The position numbers and the translations under genes are program-made. Positions 53,420 through 63,504 of a DNA stretch of 64,000 nucleotides are shown here, one piece after another. Source of the DNA: G963662905 sp963676725 (lineage in GTDB: Bacteria; Bacteroidota; Bacteroidia; Bacteroidales; WRLA01); assembly GCA_963676725.1 (NCBI GenBank), contig OY781463.1:4526001-4590000 (forward strand), in the 5' to 3' direction. The notes beneath the pieces are model-generated. The model saw nothing but the letters and a program-made list of their open reading frames with translations, was not told where the DNA came from and did no database searches. Position 1 is the stretch's first letter. Each line of letters begins with the position of its first letter.

Positions 53420-53987
53420 AAAACTGCTCATAGGGGTTACGGGCGCGAGTGGTTCTATTTATGCCAAAATGATCTTGGATATTTTGCAAGATCAGGATCA
53501 GCTGCAAACGGAATGGGTTTTATCGAAAACCGCCGAACAGGTCTGGGCTTATGAGCTCGGTGCGGCCTCATACAAGGATTATTCGTTTCGACGTTTTGCC
53601 TCTGATGATCTTTTCGCCCCTCCTGCAAGCGGTTCTGCCGGATATGATGCAATGATCATCATCCCATGCAGTATGGGCACTTTAGGGCGTATTGCCCATG
53701 GTGTTTCGTCTTGTTTGATGACGCGGGCTGCCGATGTGATGATCAAAGAACGAAAAAAATTAATCCTCGTCACAAGAGAAGCGCCATTGAGTAAGATCCA
53801 TATTCAAAATATGCTGCAAATCACCGATAATGGCGGGATTATTTGTCCTGCAGCACCGGGTTTTTATCACCATCCTGAAACAATCGAACAACTATTGAGC
53901 AACACTATTGAGCGCGTGCTTTCGCTTGCAGGGTTTGATGTTGATGGGTATCGTTGGGATGGATCGAAGCAGAAGAAAAACGGATAA
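53394..53987 (+). CDS. ubiX: Flavin prenyltransferase UbiX
   Basis: Joins dimethylallyl phosphate to FMN to make prenylated FMN for UbiD-type decarboxylases. The 197-aa protein has LLIGVTGASGSIYAKMI, the IIIPCSMGTLGRIAHG loop and LVTREAPLSKIHIQNMLQI. No ubiD gene is adjacent. Bacteroidota make menaquinone, so this probably serves the futalosine or another decarboxylation step. Confidence 0.93.
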   Translation: MNSKEGNAKKLLIGVTGASGSIYAKMILDILQDQDQLQTEWVLSKTAEQVWAYELGAASYKDYSFRRFASDDLFAPPASGSAGYDAMIIIPCSMGTLGRIAHGVSSCLMTRAADVMIKERKKLILVTREAPLSKIHIQNMLQITDNGGIICPAAPGFYHHPETIEQLLSNTIERVLSLAGFDVDGYRWDGSKQKKNG

Positions 53988-54020
53988 TTTTTTGCAGACG
54001 AGCCCCATAGGCAGCGCCAT

Positions 54021-55664
54021 CTATTTATTCATGCAACACTTTTTATATTTTTTTCCGCTGCCACAGGGACAAGGATCATTTCTGCCCGGCGTTTTTTCTG
54101 CTGTAATTGGCTTTGAATTTGCGTGCAGATAATCAAAATCTTGATCTGAATCGTCTTCTTCTAAATCATCTTCCGCTAGTTCATCCTCTTCGAGAAAGTC
54201 TTCCTCTAGTTCGTCTTCCCATGTTTCATCGTCGTCATATTCCCTTGTATAGCTCGCCCAAGTTAAAGTGATTTCTTCGTATCTTTCTGCTATGGGCAAT
54301 ATTTCTCTTTCTAGATGGTATTCCTCTGAATTAGTAATGGAGGATTCTATTTCCTGAAAATCAGGCCAGATTATTTCCGATATAAGACCCCTGTCGTATA
54401 ATTGTTTTATTTGCGGCAATAGTTCTTTTGCTTCGATATTGACTGCGCTGTTAATAATAAGGCCGACCAACTCGTCGTCAATTTTATCTTCTTCCGCATT
54501 GCGTTCTAAAAACAGTTGGAAGATTTCCTGAAACCATTGAATTACTTCTTCTTTTCGATCAATTTGTTGGTGTGCAATTTCCTCCACGGTTTGGGATATG
54601 ATTGCTTTATTGAATGGATCCGCATCCGCATCAATTAAAAACTGCTTCAAAACGTGCAGCTGAGTATTTCCCATTTTATAGATTGGCTCCCAGAGGGCTT
54701 CTTGTAGAAAATCCCCCAAAAAGAGGTCGTGATAATCATCAGATTGACAAATTACTTTGAATACAACGGAAATACTTTCCAAGGATTCTAACTCACCTAA
54801 AAGAAAGATTGCGTGCAGAACAAAGGACATTGTATCCTCATCCCAGAATGCATGTTCTGAGGAGGTTTTAAAGTATTCGTAGCGATCAATGCTGTCGGTG
54901 AGAACTAATTCCAGGTCGCGGATGACACTATCGCGGGGAAGCAAAAGAATGCTTTCCAGAATTTCCTCATCAATATACAATCCTTGGCGATAAATTTGTT
55001 TTATTTCTTCGTGGAAGAAAACAGGTGTTTCAAAATATGTGTCAGATGTATCTTGTGCGGCCTCGATTTCATCCAACATTTTATCTGAAAGGGCGGCTGT
55101 TCGTGCATTATCTAAAAAAATAAATGACATTTCTGTCTCCTGTGAGTTTGGTGCAATTTCGCTCAGTATATTGAAACGCTTTTCAGCTTGCTCAAAATCG
55201 TGAATAGCTGAGAAATAAAGAACAGTAAGGCTAAGAAGAGCCGTAACCTCAGTTATGTGAAATATATCATGCTGTGGAAATAAAAGGCTCAAATCCATTT
55301 CCTCGCCCAGAAGTTCCGGTATTTTCTCGTATTCCTCTTTATAAAAAAACATAAAAGCCATGTTAATTGTGCCAAAAACACAGTCCGGATGCTCGTCAAA
55401 AATCTTGTAGTTGATTTCGTCGGCTTTTTGAGTTTCTCCAAGTATGGTGTAGAGCTCGAGCAAATAAATTTTAAGCTGTGGGCTCTGGGGAAATTTTTCA
55501 ATAGCCTTTAAGAGTATATTGATACTTGACTTTCTTCCTTCCATGGCCAATTCTTTGTACATTGGAAGAAGTCGGGCAAGCTCAGGATCAACAGATCCAA
55601 TCGAGTTTAAAAACTCCGGGTCGCTTGTTATTTCGTATCCTAAAATTTCGTGTTTGCGATTCAT
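54021..55664 (-). CDS. TPR/DUF1186-like protein with SEC-C zinc motif
   Basis: A 547-aa cytoplasmic protein. The N-terminal part has TPR-type helices (about 15-200). A helical middle (about 225-430) looks like DUF1186-type proteins (RQGLYIDEEILESILLLPRD). Near residue 490 comes a very acidic linker (EDELEEDFLEEDELAEDD). The C-terminal SEC-C motif is GRNDPCPCGSGKKYKKCC, the zinc-binding tail known from SecA that binds SecB or ribosomes. Function unknown. It faces the giant helicase across a 335-bp divergent gap. Confidence 0.8.
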   Translation of the reverse strand: MNRKHEILGYEITSDPEFLNSIGSVDPELARLLPMYKELAMEGRKSSINILLKAIEKFPQSPQLKIYLLELYTILGETQKADEINYKIFDEHPDCVFGTINMAFMFFYKEEYEKIPELLGEEMDLSLLFPQHDIFHITEVTALLSLTVLYFSAIHDFEQAEKRFNILSEIAPNSQETEMSFIFLDNARTAALSDKMLDEIEAAQDTSDTYFETPVFFHEEIKQIYRQGLYIDEEILESILLLPRDSVIRDLELVLTDSIDRYEYFKTSSEHAFWDEDTMSFVLHAIFLLGELESLESISVVFKVICQSDDYHDLFLGDFLQEALWEPIYKMGNTQLHVLKQFLIDADADPFNKAIISQTVEEIAHQQIDRKEEVIQWFQEIFQLFLERNAEEDKIDDELVGLIINSAVNIEAKELLPQIKQLYDRGLISEIIWPDFQEIESSITNSEEYHLEREILPIAERYEEITLTWASYTREYDDDETWEDELEEDFLEEDELAEDDLEEDDSDQDFDYLHANSKPITAEKTPGRNDPCPCGSGKKYKKCCMNK

Positions 55665-55924
55665 AAATTGCTGTTAAAATCAGTAATAATTGCTTTAAAT
55701 TGGTCTAATTCAAAGTTATAAGTAATTGTAAACTGAAAAATGAAGATAAAGGTAAGATTTTTATGCGACCAGAAGCATTTCGTCCTGAATTTATAAAAGC
55801 CTTTGTGCATAAGTGGAATTATTGCAGTTTCCCCTGCAGTATTGCCAAATAAAAAAACGATAAAAGCATCCTTAATCTTCTTGTATGGAGAGTATCCTAT
55901 CTCTGTTAATTCAAATCTTATCAT
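55661..55924 (-). CDS. Doubtful small ORF upstream of the SEC-C gene
   Basis: An 87-codon frame (MIRFELTEIGYSPYKKIKDA at the start) ends in TGA overlapping the ATG of the SEC-C gene (ATGA), which would suit translational coupling. The sequence is not recognised and is rich in Phe, Ile and Lys, as chance frames in AT-rich DNA often are. If it is not a gene, the 335-bp gap (55665-55999) holds only the divergent promoters, none of which I can point to with confidence. Confidence 0.3.
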   Translation of the reverse strand: MIRFELTEIGYSPYKKIKDAFIVFLFGNTAGETAIIPLMHKGFYKFRTKCFWSHKNLTFIFIFQFTITYNFELDQFKAIITDFNSNL

Positions 55925-55999
55925 TATATTGCGCATAAATATTCAATACCGATTGGATATTCGGTCGAAACAAAACCGCATCCTAATGAAAGTTATTGC

Positions 56000-58900
56000 A
56001 TGAATACCATCGCTTTTATAGACACAGAAATTGATACTAAAAGTCTGGAAATTATGGATATTGGAGGTGTAAAGGCTACAGGCGAGTTTTTTCATTCTTC
56101 TTCGGTAAGGGATTTCATTCGTTTTCTAGATAATACAGACTTTGTTTGTGGGCATAATATTTTTCATCATGATTTGAAATATCTTAAAAATGCAATTCAT
56201 GATGCGAACAGGCAGGTATTCCTTATCGATACTTTGCCGCTATCACCATTATTATTCCCGGCAAAGCCTTACCACGCTTTGCTAAAAGATGATAAATTGC
56301 AAACGGAGGACATCAATAACCCATTAAACGATTCGATTAAAGCAAAGGATTTATTTTTTGATGAAATTGCAGCATTCCGGCAAATTGAAGACACACTAAA
56401 GCAAATATATTATTTGTTGTTGCATGAGATTCCTGAATTTAACTCATTTTTCAAATTTGTCGGATATCAAAGCGAACAACAGAATACCGAAGCACTTATT
56501 CGAGAGGCCTTCACCTCCGATATTTGCGCTAATGCAAAGCTTAAAGCGCTTATTAATGATTCGCCTGTTGAATTGGCTTATTGTTTGTCCCTAATTCATG
56601 CCAAAAGCCGCTATTCGATTACACCTCCCTGGGTTATAAAAAACTATCCCGATGTAGAACGTATTATTCATGTGCTTAGAAACACGCCTTGTTTAGCGAC
56701 TTGTTCATACTGCGGGAAGGCTTTAAATATCCATAAAGGTTTGCAGCGTTTCTTTGGATTCAAAACGTTCCGGACATATGGCGATGAACCCTTGCAGGAA
56801 ATGGCTGCTCAGGCCGCTATCAATAGTAAATCAATATTGGCCGTATTTCCAACGGGCGGGGGTAAATCCATTACCTTTCAGCTCCCGGCTTTAATGAGTG
56901 GCAGAAATGCCAAAGGTTTAAGCGTTGTTATTTCCCCTTTACAATCATTAATGAAAGATCAGGTTGATAATCTGGAAAACACGGGCATTACGGAAGCGGT
57001 TACCATCAACGGATTACTTGATCCCATAGAACGGGCAAAGTCTATCGAACGCGTTGAAGATGGTTCGGCGTCTATTCTTTATATTTCTCCGGAATCCTTG
57101 CGATCAAAAACCATTGAACATTTGCTTTTGGGTCGGAATATCGTTCGGTTTATTATTGATGAAGCCCATTGTTTTTCCTCTTGGGGGCAAGATTTTCGCG
57201 TTGATTATTTATATATAGGAGACTTTATCCGATCCATTCAGGAGAAGAAATGCCTGGCAGAACCCATTGCGGTTTCTTGTTTTACGGCAACGGCAAAGCA
57301 AAATGTGATTGAAGATATTTGTAACTATTTTCAAGAGAAGCTGTCGCTGGAATTGGAGATATTTTGTTCAAAATCAACGCGGACAAATCTGCGATATAAA
57401 GTGTATCCGAAAGAAAATGAGGAAGATAAATACAATACCCTTCGGGATTTAATCAAAGAAAAAAACTGCCCGACAATTGTTTATGTTTCCAGAACTCACC
57501 GTGCTTATACTTTGGCCGAAAGACTGAGTAGCGATGGCTTTTTTGCCAAGCCGTATCATGGCAAAATGGACAAAAAGGAAAAGTCTGAAAATCAGGATGA
57601 ATTTATTCGGGGTGATGTGCAAATAATTGTAGCGACCTCTGCCTTTGGGATGGGTGTCGATAAGAAAGATGTGGGACTGGTGGTGCATTTTGAAATATCT
57701 GATTCTCTGGAAAATTATATACAGGAAGCGGGTAGGGCAGGGCGCGATGAAGATATTACAGCCGATTGCTTTGTGCTATTTAATGAAGAAGACCTAAGCA
57801 AACACTTTATTCTGCTCAATCAGACAAAGCTGAGCATCAAAGAAATTCAACAGGTCTGGAAGGCAATCAAAGAAAGCACCCGATTCCGCTCAAAGATTTC
57901 TAGTTCTGCCCTTGAAATTGCAAGAAAAGCCGGTTGGGACGACACCATTGTAGAAATAGAAACAAGGGTAACAACAGCAATTGCAGCTTTGGAAGATGCC
58001 GGATACCTCAAAAGGGGGCAAAATATACCTCGGATTTTTGCAAACAGTATTTTATCGAAAAACGCCCAAGAAGCAATTGATCAGATTAATGCCTCAGAAA
58101 AATTCCGGGAGAACCAAAAAGAACAAGGGGTTCGTATTATAAAAAAATTGTTTTCCAGTAAGAGTAGAAAACAAAAAACCGATGAAGCGGCAGAGTCTCG
58201 TATTGACTATATTTCGGATCATTTGGGGATTGTTAAAGAGGAGGTAATTAATGTGGTAAACCTGCTCCGTGAGGAAAATATACTCGCCGATGCCAAAGAT
58301 TTAACAGCATTTATTAAAAAAGGGGAGAATAAAAACCATTCTCTGAATATCGTTCAAAACTACGCGAAAATTGAAAATCTTTTATTGCACCTTTTTGAGG
58401 AAGAAGAAAAAATGTTCCATATCAAAGAACTGAATGAACTTGCTGAAAAAGATGGATGTGAAGACTGTACGCCAAAAAAGATAAAAACAATCATAAATTT
58501 TTGGGCCATAAAAAATTGGATCAAAAGAAAAAACAGGGATTTTTCAAAAAACCACATGCTGATTCTTTGCGTGCAACCGAAAGAAATTTTAAGGGAAAAG
58601 CTTCAAAAGAGACATGAATTAGCAAAATTTATTATTGAATATCTATATGTAAAAAGCATTAGTCCAAACATAAATGACGAGAAAAAAAGGGGGCAAGCTC
58701 TAATTGAATTTTCTGTACATGAGCTAAAAACTGCCTATGAAAATAAATTGAAGCTTTTTAAATCCAATATCTCCATTGCCGATATTGAAGATACACTTTT
58801 CTATTTGTCCCGCATCGATGCAATAAAAATTGAAGGTGGTTTCCTGGTCGTTTATAACCGTTTGACTATAGAACGCTTGGAGCAGGATAATAAAAAGCGC

Positions 58901-60811
58901 TATAAGAAAGATGATTATAAAAAGCTGAATCAATTTTATGACAATAAAGTGCAGCAAATTCATATTGTTGGTGAATATGCAAAGAAAATGATTAGCGATT
59001 ATCAGGAAGCACTACAGTTTGTTGAAGATTATTTCCACTTAAACTATGCTTCCTTTGTAAATAAATATTTTAAAGGAAGTAGAAAAAAGGAAATCAATAG
59101 AAATCTCACACCAACAAAATTCAGACAGCTTTTTGGAGAACTTTCTGCTTCACAGCTAAAAATTATTAACGACAAAGAATCGAAACACATTGTTGTTGCG
59201 GCAGGGCCCGGAAGTGGAAAAACAAGAATACTTGTTCATAAATTAGCTTCTTTATTGCTCATGGAAGACGTGAAGCATGAACAATTACTGATGCTCACCT
59301 TTTCGAGAGCAGCCGCAACAGAATTTAAAAAGAGATTGATCAAGCTTATTGGAAATGCTGCTAATTATATAGAAATCAAAACATTTCATTCTTATTGCTT
59401 TGATCTTCTGGGCAAAATTGGCACTCTTGAGAAATCGGATGAAATTCTAAAGAAAACAGTCGAAAAAATTAAAAACGGCGATGTAGAACTCAGCAGAATT
59501 ACGAAAACAGTCTTGGTGATTGATGAAGCACAAGATATGAATGCAGATGAATTTGCTTTGATCAGTGCCCTGATGCAGCATAATGAAGAAATGAGGGTTG
59601 TCGCCGTTGGTGATGATGACCAAAATATCTATCAATTCAGGGCGGCAAGCTCAATGCATCTTGAAGGCCTCATCCGCAATAATAATGCAACAAAATATGA
59701 ATTGATCGAAAATTATAGAAGCAGGAGCAATCTTGTTGATTTTACTAATCAGTTTGTCAAAAGCATACAGCGTCGCCTAAAAAGCGTGCCCATTGTTGCG
59801 AAAACCCCCGAAAATGGAAGCATCAAACTGATCAAATATAAATGCAATCAACTTATTGTGCCTTTGGTGAACGATATCCTGACAACCGATCTCTGCGGCA
59901 CAACGGCTGTGCTTACAAAAACAAATGCTGAAGCATTGCAAATCACCGGGCTTCTTCTGAAAAACGGAATGCCTGCAAAATTAATACATTCCAACGATGG
60001 CTTTCCTCTGGGCAACCTTTTCGAAATCCGTTTCTTCCTCGATCAATTGCAGCTTGATGAGGATGTATATGTTATTAGCGATGAGTTATGGAAGAATGCG
60101 AAACGGGCTCTCTGGAATACATACAAAGAAAGCAGCAATATAAATATTTGTGTGAACCTGGTAAAAGACTTTGAAGCAAGCAATCCGAAAAAGAAATATA
60201 AATCTGATTTTGAGGTGTTTATACAGGAATCAAAATTAGAGGATTTTTATAAGGAAAAAGGCGAAACGATTTATGTTTCAACAATTCATAAGGCAAAAGG
60301 GAAGGAGTTTGATACTGTGTTTTTGATGTTGGAAAACATTAATACGCTGAATGATGAGATAAAACGCCAATTATATGTAGCAATGACCAGAGCAAAGAAA
60401 AATCTGATCATCCATACAAGCGGAACTTATCTGGACCGAATTGCAACAGAAAATATGATAAAAATACAGGACGAACAAGATTGGCAGCCTCCCACCGATT
60501 TGATCGTCCAATTGTCCTTTAAAGATGTATGGCTCGATTATTTCACCACACGACAATATCATATCTCCCAATTAACCGCCGGTGATCCCTTAACAATAAG
60601 TGGAAAAGAATGCCTTGATAAAAATGGCAGGACTGTATTAAAATTTTCTTCACAATTTCTGCAGCAAATGGAGAGTTTTACGCGAAATAATTTTTATCCA
60701 GAAGAGGCAAAAGTGCGCTTTATAATTTACTGGAAAAAAGAAGGGGCAATAGAAGAAGCCCGTATTATTTTGCCGGAGATTGTTTTTGAAAAGAGGCTTC
60801 CGGAGAAATAA
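56000..60811 (+). CDS. DEDD exonuclease-RecQ helicase-UvrD helicase fusion, 1603 aa
   Basis: Three nucleic-acid enzymes in one chain. Residues 1-125: DEDD-type exonuclease fold with FIDTE (Asp8, Glu10), GHNIFHHD (Asp58) and NNPLNDSIKAKDLF (Asp111). About 262-640: RecQ-type SF2 helicase with Walker A FPTGGGKSITFQLPAL (near 280), FIIDEAHCFSSWG, SCFTATA, and QEAGRAGRDED. Then a helical region (about 640-1050). About 1060-1500: UvrD/Rep-type SF1A helicase with AAGPGSGKTRIL, VIDEAQDMNADEF, VGDDDQNIYQFR, STIHKAKGKEFDTV and LYVAMTRAKKNLII. It probably resects and unwinds damaged or stalled DNA. It stands alone with its own terminator. Confidence 0.93.
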   Translation: MNTIAFIDTEIDTKSLEIMDIGGVKATGEFFHSSSVRDFIRFLDNTDFVCGHNIFHHDLKYLKNAIHDANRQVFLIDTLPLSPLLFPAKPYHALLKDDKLQTEDINNPLNDSIKAKDLFFDEIAAFRQIEDTLKQIYYLLLHEIPEFNSFFKFVGYQSEQQNTEALIREAFTSDICANAKLKALINDSPVELAYCLSLIHAKSRYSITPPWVIKNYPDVERIIHVLRNTPCLATCSYCGKALNIHKGLQRFFGFKTFRTYGDEPLQEMAAQAAINSKSILAVFPTGGGKSITFQLPALMSGRNAKGLSVVISPLQSLMKDQVDNLENTGITEAVTINGLLDPIERAKSIERVEDGSASILYISPESLRSKTIEHLLLGRNIVRFIIDEAHCFSSWGQDFRVDYLYIGDFIRSIQEKKCLAEPIAVSCFTATAKQNVIEDICNYFQEKLSLELEIFCSKSTRTNLRYKVYPKENEEDKYNTLRDLIKEKNCPTIVYVSRTHRAYTLAERLSSDGFFAKPYHGKMDKKEKSENQDEFIRGDVQIIVATSAFGMGVDKKDVGLVVHFEISDSLENYIQEAGRAGRDEDITADCFVLFNEEDLSKHFILLNQTKLSIKEIQQVWKAIKESTRFRSKISSSALEIARKAGWDDTIVEIETRVTTAIAALEDAGYLKRGQNIPRIFANSILSKNAQEAIDQINASEKFRENQKEQGVRIIKKLFSSKSRKQKTDEAAESRIDYISDHLGIVKEEVINVVNLLREENILADAKDLTAFIKKGENKNHSLNIVQNYAKIENLLLHLFEEEEKMFHIKELNELAEKDGCEDCTPKKIKTIINFWAIKNWIKRKNRDFSKNHMLILCVQPKEILREKLQKRHELAKFIIEYLYVKSISPNINDEKKRGQALIEFSVHELKTAYENKLKLFKSNISIADIEDTLFYLSRIDAIKIEGGFLVVYNRLTIERLEQDNKKRYKKDDYKKLNQFYDNKVQQIHIVGEYAKKMISDYQEALQFVEDYFHLNYASFVNKYFKGSRKKEINRNLTPTKFRQLFGELSASQLKIINDKESKHIVVAAGPGSGKTRILVHKLASLLLMEDVKHEQLLMLTFSRAAATEFKKRLIKLIGNAANYIEIKTFHSYCFDLLGKIGTLEKSDEILKKTVEKIKNGDVELSRITKTVLVIDEAQDMNADEFALISALMQHNEEMRVVAVGDDDQNIYQFRAASSMHLEGLIRNNNATKYELIENYRSRSNLVDFTNQFVKSIQRRLKSVPIVAKTPENGSIKLIKYKCNQLIVPLVNDILTTDLCGTTAVLTKTNAEALQITGLLLKNGMPAKLIHSNDGFPLGNLFEIRFFLDQLQLDEDVYVISDELWKNAKRALWNTYKESSNINICVNLVKDFEASNPKKKYKSDFEVFIQESKLEDFYKEKGETIYVSTIHKAKGKEFDTVFLMLENINTLNDEIKRQLYVAMTRAKKNLIIHTSGTYLDRIATENMIKIQDEQDWQPPTDLIVQLSFKDVWLDYFTTRQYHISQLTAGDPLTISGKECLDKNGRTVLKFSSQFLQQMESFTRNNFYPEEAKVRFIIYWKKEGAIEEARIILPEIVFEKRLPEK

Positions 60812-60820
60812 ACGGATAAG

Positions 60821-60867
60821 AAAACAGCCATAAATCAATGGTTCAACACTGTTTTATGGCTGTTTTT
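60821..60867. terminator. Bidirectional terminator after the helicase gene
   Basis: AAAACAGCCATAAA pairs with TTTATGGCTGTTTT (60821-60834 with 60852-60865), flanked by A- and T-runs. It can serve both convergent genes. Confidence 0.85.
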
Positions 60868-60885
60868 ATGTGATTGAACGAGATC

Positions 60886-61743
60886 TTATTCTATATGGCT
60901 TTCCCAGGCCTCAATTACTTCTTTTGTGTCTTCTTTATAAAGAACAGCAACGAGATAAATATGCTCTTCATTCCATTCAGGATTAAGTTCATAGTCAGAG
61001 AAAGAATAGCTTTCGGTTTCACCGGTGGCAAGTGAGCCTGTTATTAAATTGGAGCCCCATGCGCCGTTTACTGAGCCGCGAAGTACATGCCTGTGCACAT
61101 AATCTTCCCAGTGCGGGCTTGGCCCAAGTTCCGGATTATTGTTTTCCTGTGGGGCCACGATGCTGTCTTCAACAACATAAACGCAAAGTTTATAATTGCC
61201 TTCGAGAAGGTTTACGGCAGTTGCCATGACCTTTCCGCCGATTTTTCCGTCATTTAAGCCTGCTTCAATCTTTAGTTTGGCCATTTTGGGCTTTTCAAAC
61301 TCAGTATTAATCGCGTCGTTCCATGAACTGGGCCCAAGGATGAGGTTGTCGTTGAATTCTGTGCGGTTTACCAATCCATTTGGGTTTCCAACCAAACTAA
61401 CACCATAAAAGGCATCCAATTCGCTTGAAGTTTCATTGCGGAAGTCTTCAGGGAGCATGTCTGTAGGTTCGGCAAAATAACCTGCATGAATACCAATAAT
61501 TACAAGATTTTGACCCATTGCAAGTTGTTTAATATGAGCATCATGAGCAGCAGTAGGGCAGTTTACACAACGGTGTCCGGTATAATCTTCCAGTAAAACA
61601 ACTCGTTTTGTGGAATCATAATTCACATCACTGCCTTTTTTCACATAGCCCGTAAGTTCTGCATATGGTTCGTCTACTTTATCACAGCCTAAAATAAGAA
61701 AGGCGGCACTTATGAGCAGAAATATATACTTAAATGTTTTCAT
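60886..61743 (-). CDS. Omp28-family lipoprotein with thioredoxin-like CxxC
   Basis: A 285-aa lipoprotein (lipobox LILGC) from the ATG at 61743. The mature part has the Omp28 pattern VVLLEDYTGHRCVNCPTAA with a CxxC (CVNC), then ALGVSLVGNP-like text (FYGVSLVGNPNGLVNRTEF) of a thioredoxin fold, and a C-terminal beta domain. Omp28 proteins are surface or periplasmic; function is not established. It is the last gene of a three-gene unit with a DUF6029 protein and a TlpA-like protein. Confidence 0.88.
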   Translation of the reverse strand: MKTFKYIFLLISAAFLILGCDKVDEPYAELTGYVKKGSDVNYDSTKRVVLLEDYTGHRCVNCPTAAHDAHIKQLAMGQNLVIIGIHAGYFAEPTDMLPEDFRNETSSELDAFYGVSLVGNPNGLVNRTEFNDNLILGPSSWNDAINTEFEKPKMAKLKIEAGLNDGKIGGKVMATAVNLLEGNYKLCVYVVEDSIVAPQENNNPELGPSPHWEDYVHRHVLRGSVNGAWGSNLITGSLATGETESYSFSDYELNPEWNEEHIYLVAVLYKEDTKEVIEAWESHIE

Positions 61744-61761
61744 TGTACACAATTTTTTGAA

Positions 61762-63468
61762 TTAGAAACTACTGGTTAAAGTGAGTGTCAGGCCATTGGA
61801 AGCCGGAACGTTTCTACACACTCCGCCTACACAAAGAATCCCTTCGCGCTGACGGCCATAACGCAATGATAATTGAGTGGTGTTATGCGTAAATCCTGCT
61901 GCCACGGTATAATAATGATAACGTCTATCTGTGTCAGAATTTCCGTAATTGTATTCATCGCCAACAGCAATAAACCATTTTGAGGAAAGGTTCAGCTCAA
62001 CAAATGCTGCTGCCCAATCGCCCTCGTCCTGTTCTGTAAACAAAGCCTGAAACATCCCATGAACACTGTACTTACGACTGAATTTATAAGTCAGGTCTAG
62101 AATACCGGCATTGGCAAATACGTCTGGTGCGCCTGTATGGCCTTCAATAACTTCCATATTATAAAAGATATTGAAATAGGTGGCTTTCAGCTTTAAATTT
62201 TTGTTGATTTTCTTTCTGATTTCCAAGTTAAAATCTGAGAAATATTTATCATCGCCAAAGGCAAAGTAATCGGATTCATATCCTTTTGTGCCGCTTTGAC
62301 CAATAGGTGTTTCCGGATCTATTTGTTTTAATTTTAGTGAATTAACCTGGGAATAATGGGCTGTTATTGTAGTTCCGTATTTTCCTCCAAGAAGGCTTTT
62401 CTTTGGGAAAGTATAGATAAGCTGTCCCTGAATTCCAATTTCGCCATTGGGTTGCGTAGCATATGGGTACATCGAAATCAGGCTGTAGGTATGCATCTTG
62501 GTGACCGGCGGCAGGAAATTGATATCGAGCGGAATACCTTGCTCCAGTCGATTCGATTTATAGCTCATATTATCGGTGCGTTTTGCCGAAAGGAAGATGC
62601 CTAAACCTTTTTGCGAATAAGTCGCATTGACCAAAAGGGCATTTCCTGATTTATAGATAAAATCGTTTAATGCTGATGGGTCGTTCATTTTATAGGCATA
62701 TTCCCCTTCAAAACTAAAACCGCCATAATTTAAACGCATACGTCCCGAATAGGCCGCAACATTATAAGGCAGGTTCAGGCTGTAGATATTGTAGGAAGTG
62801 TCGGTTTCAGTGTTAATTTCAATATCTTGGTTTTCTTGGTATTTGCTGATGCCACTGCCACCAAGTGTTAGTCTGAGCTTGCTCTCAGCCATCGAAGGGA
62901 AGATGTCGTTCAAGAAAAATTCTGCATCGCCACCACGAACAATACCGGGGCCTTGTTCCCAGAAAAAGCGCTGGGTTCCGTAGATTCCCTTAAAAGTTAC
63001 GCCCTTAAAAGGTTTCAACTTTACGTTAATCCCATCAATGGAATTGTCATAGCCCAATGTCCATTCCTGATAAGCTCTGAAAATCAGGCCACTGCCAAAT
63101 TGCTCATAGAAATTACCAGCCGTTACTTCAATAAAATCATTTTTATAAGAAACAAAACGATAAGGAATTCCATTGCCTTTATAACGAGGATCAAAGCCTT
63201 CGAGTGGATTTAAATAGGCCTCATAACGCATGCCGGCAGTAAAATTGCCGTTGGTATAGAGGATATTTCCGTAGGCATTCATTTTAAATTTTTCGGGTAC
63301 TTCGTATGCTCCAATAGCCGAATCGGTTACATAATATTGGGCATTTACCTGAAAATCGCCCCGAACACTACCTGACTTAATCGTCTCTGCCAGGTTTTGC
63401 GCTTTGGAGGCAAAAGGCAGTAGAAGCATCAGTACAATAATGGTTTTGATGATATTTCTTGCTTTCAA
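61762..63468 (-). CDS. DUF6029-family outer membrane protein
   Basis: A 568-aa protein with a signal peptide (ending PFASKAQ) and long alternating strands of a large beta barrel: GDFQVNAQYYVTD at the start, NFYEQFGSGLIFRAYQEWTL in the middle, GLTLTLTSSF at the end. It fits the DUF6029 family of Bacteroidota, found with Omp28 and TlpA-like partners. Its function is unknown. It starts 36 nt after the TlpA-like gene. Confidence 0.85.
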   Translation of the reverse strand: MKARNIIKTIIVLMLLLPFASKAQNLAETIKSGSVRGDFQVNAQYYVTDSAIGAYEVPEKFKMNAYGNILYTNGNFTAGMRYEAYLNPLEGFDPRYKGNGIPYRFVSYKNDFIEVTAGNFYEQFGSGLIFRAYQEWTLGYDNSIDGINVKLKPFKGVTFKGIYGTQRFFWEQGPGIVRGGDAEFFLNDIFPSMAESKLRLTLGGSGISKYQENQDIEINTETDTSYNIYSLNLPYNVAAYSGRMRLNYGGFSFEGEYAYKMNDPSALNDFIYKSGNALLVNATYSQKGLGIFLSAKRTDNMSYKSNRLEQGIPLDINFLPPVTKMHTYSLISMYPYATQPNGEIGIQGQLIYTFPKKSLLGGKYGTTITAHYSQVNSLKLKQIDPETPIGQSGTKGYESDYFAFGDDKYFSDFNLEIRKKINKNLKLKATYFNIFYNMEVIEGHTGAPDVFANAGILDLTYKFSRKYSVHGMFQALFTEQDEGDWAAAFVELNLSSKWFIAVGDEYNYGNSDTDRRYHYYTVAAGFTHNTTQLSLRYGRQREGILCVGGVCRNVPASNGLTLTLTSSF

Positions 63469-63504
63469 AACTTCATGCTTTTAATGAATATTGAATTTTA
63501 TGGC

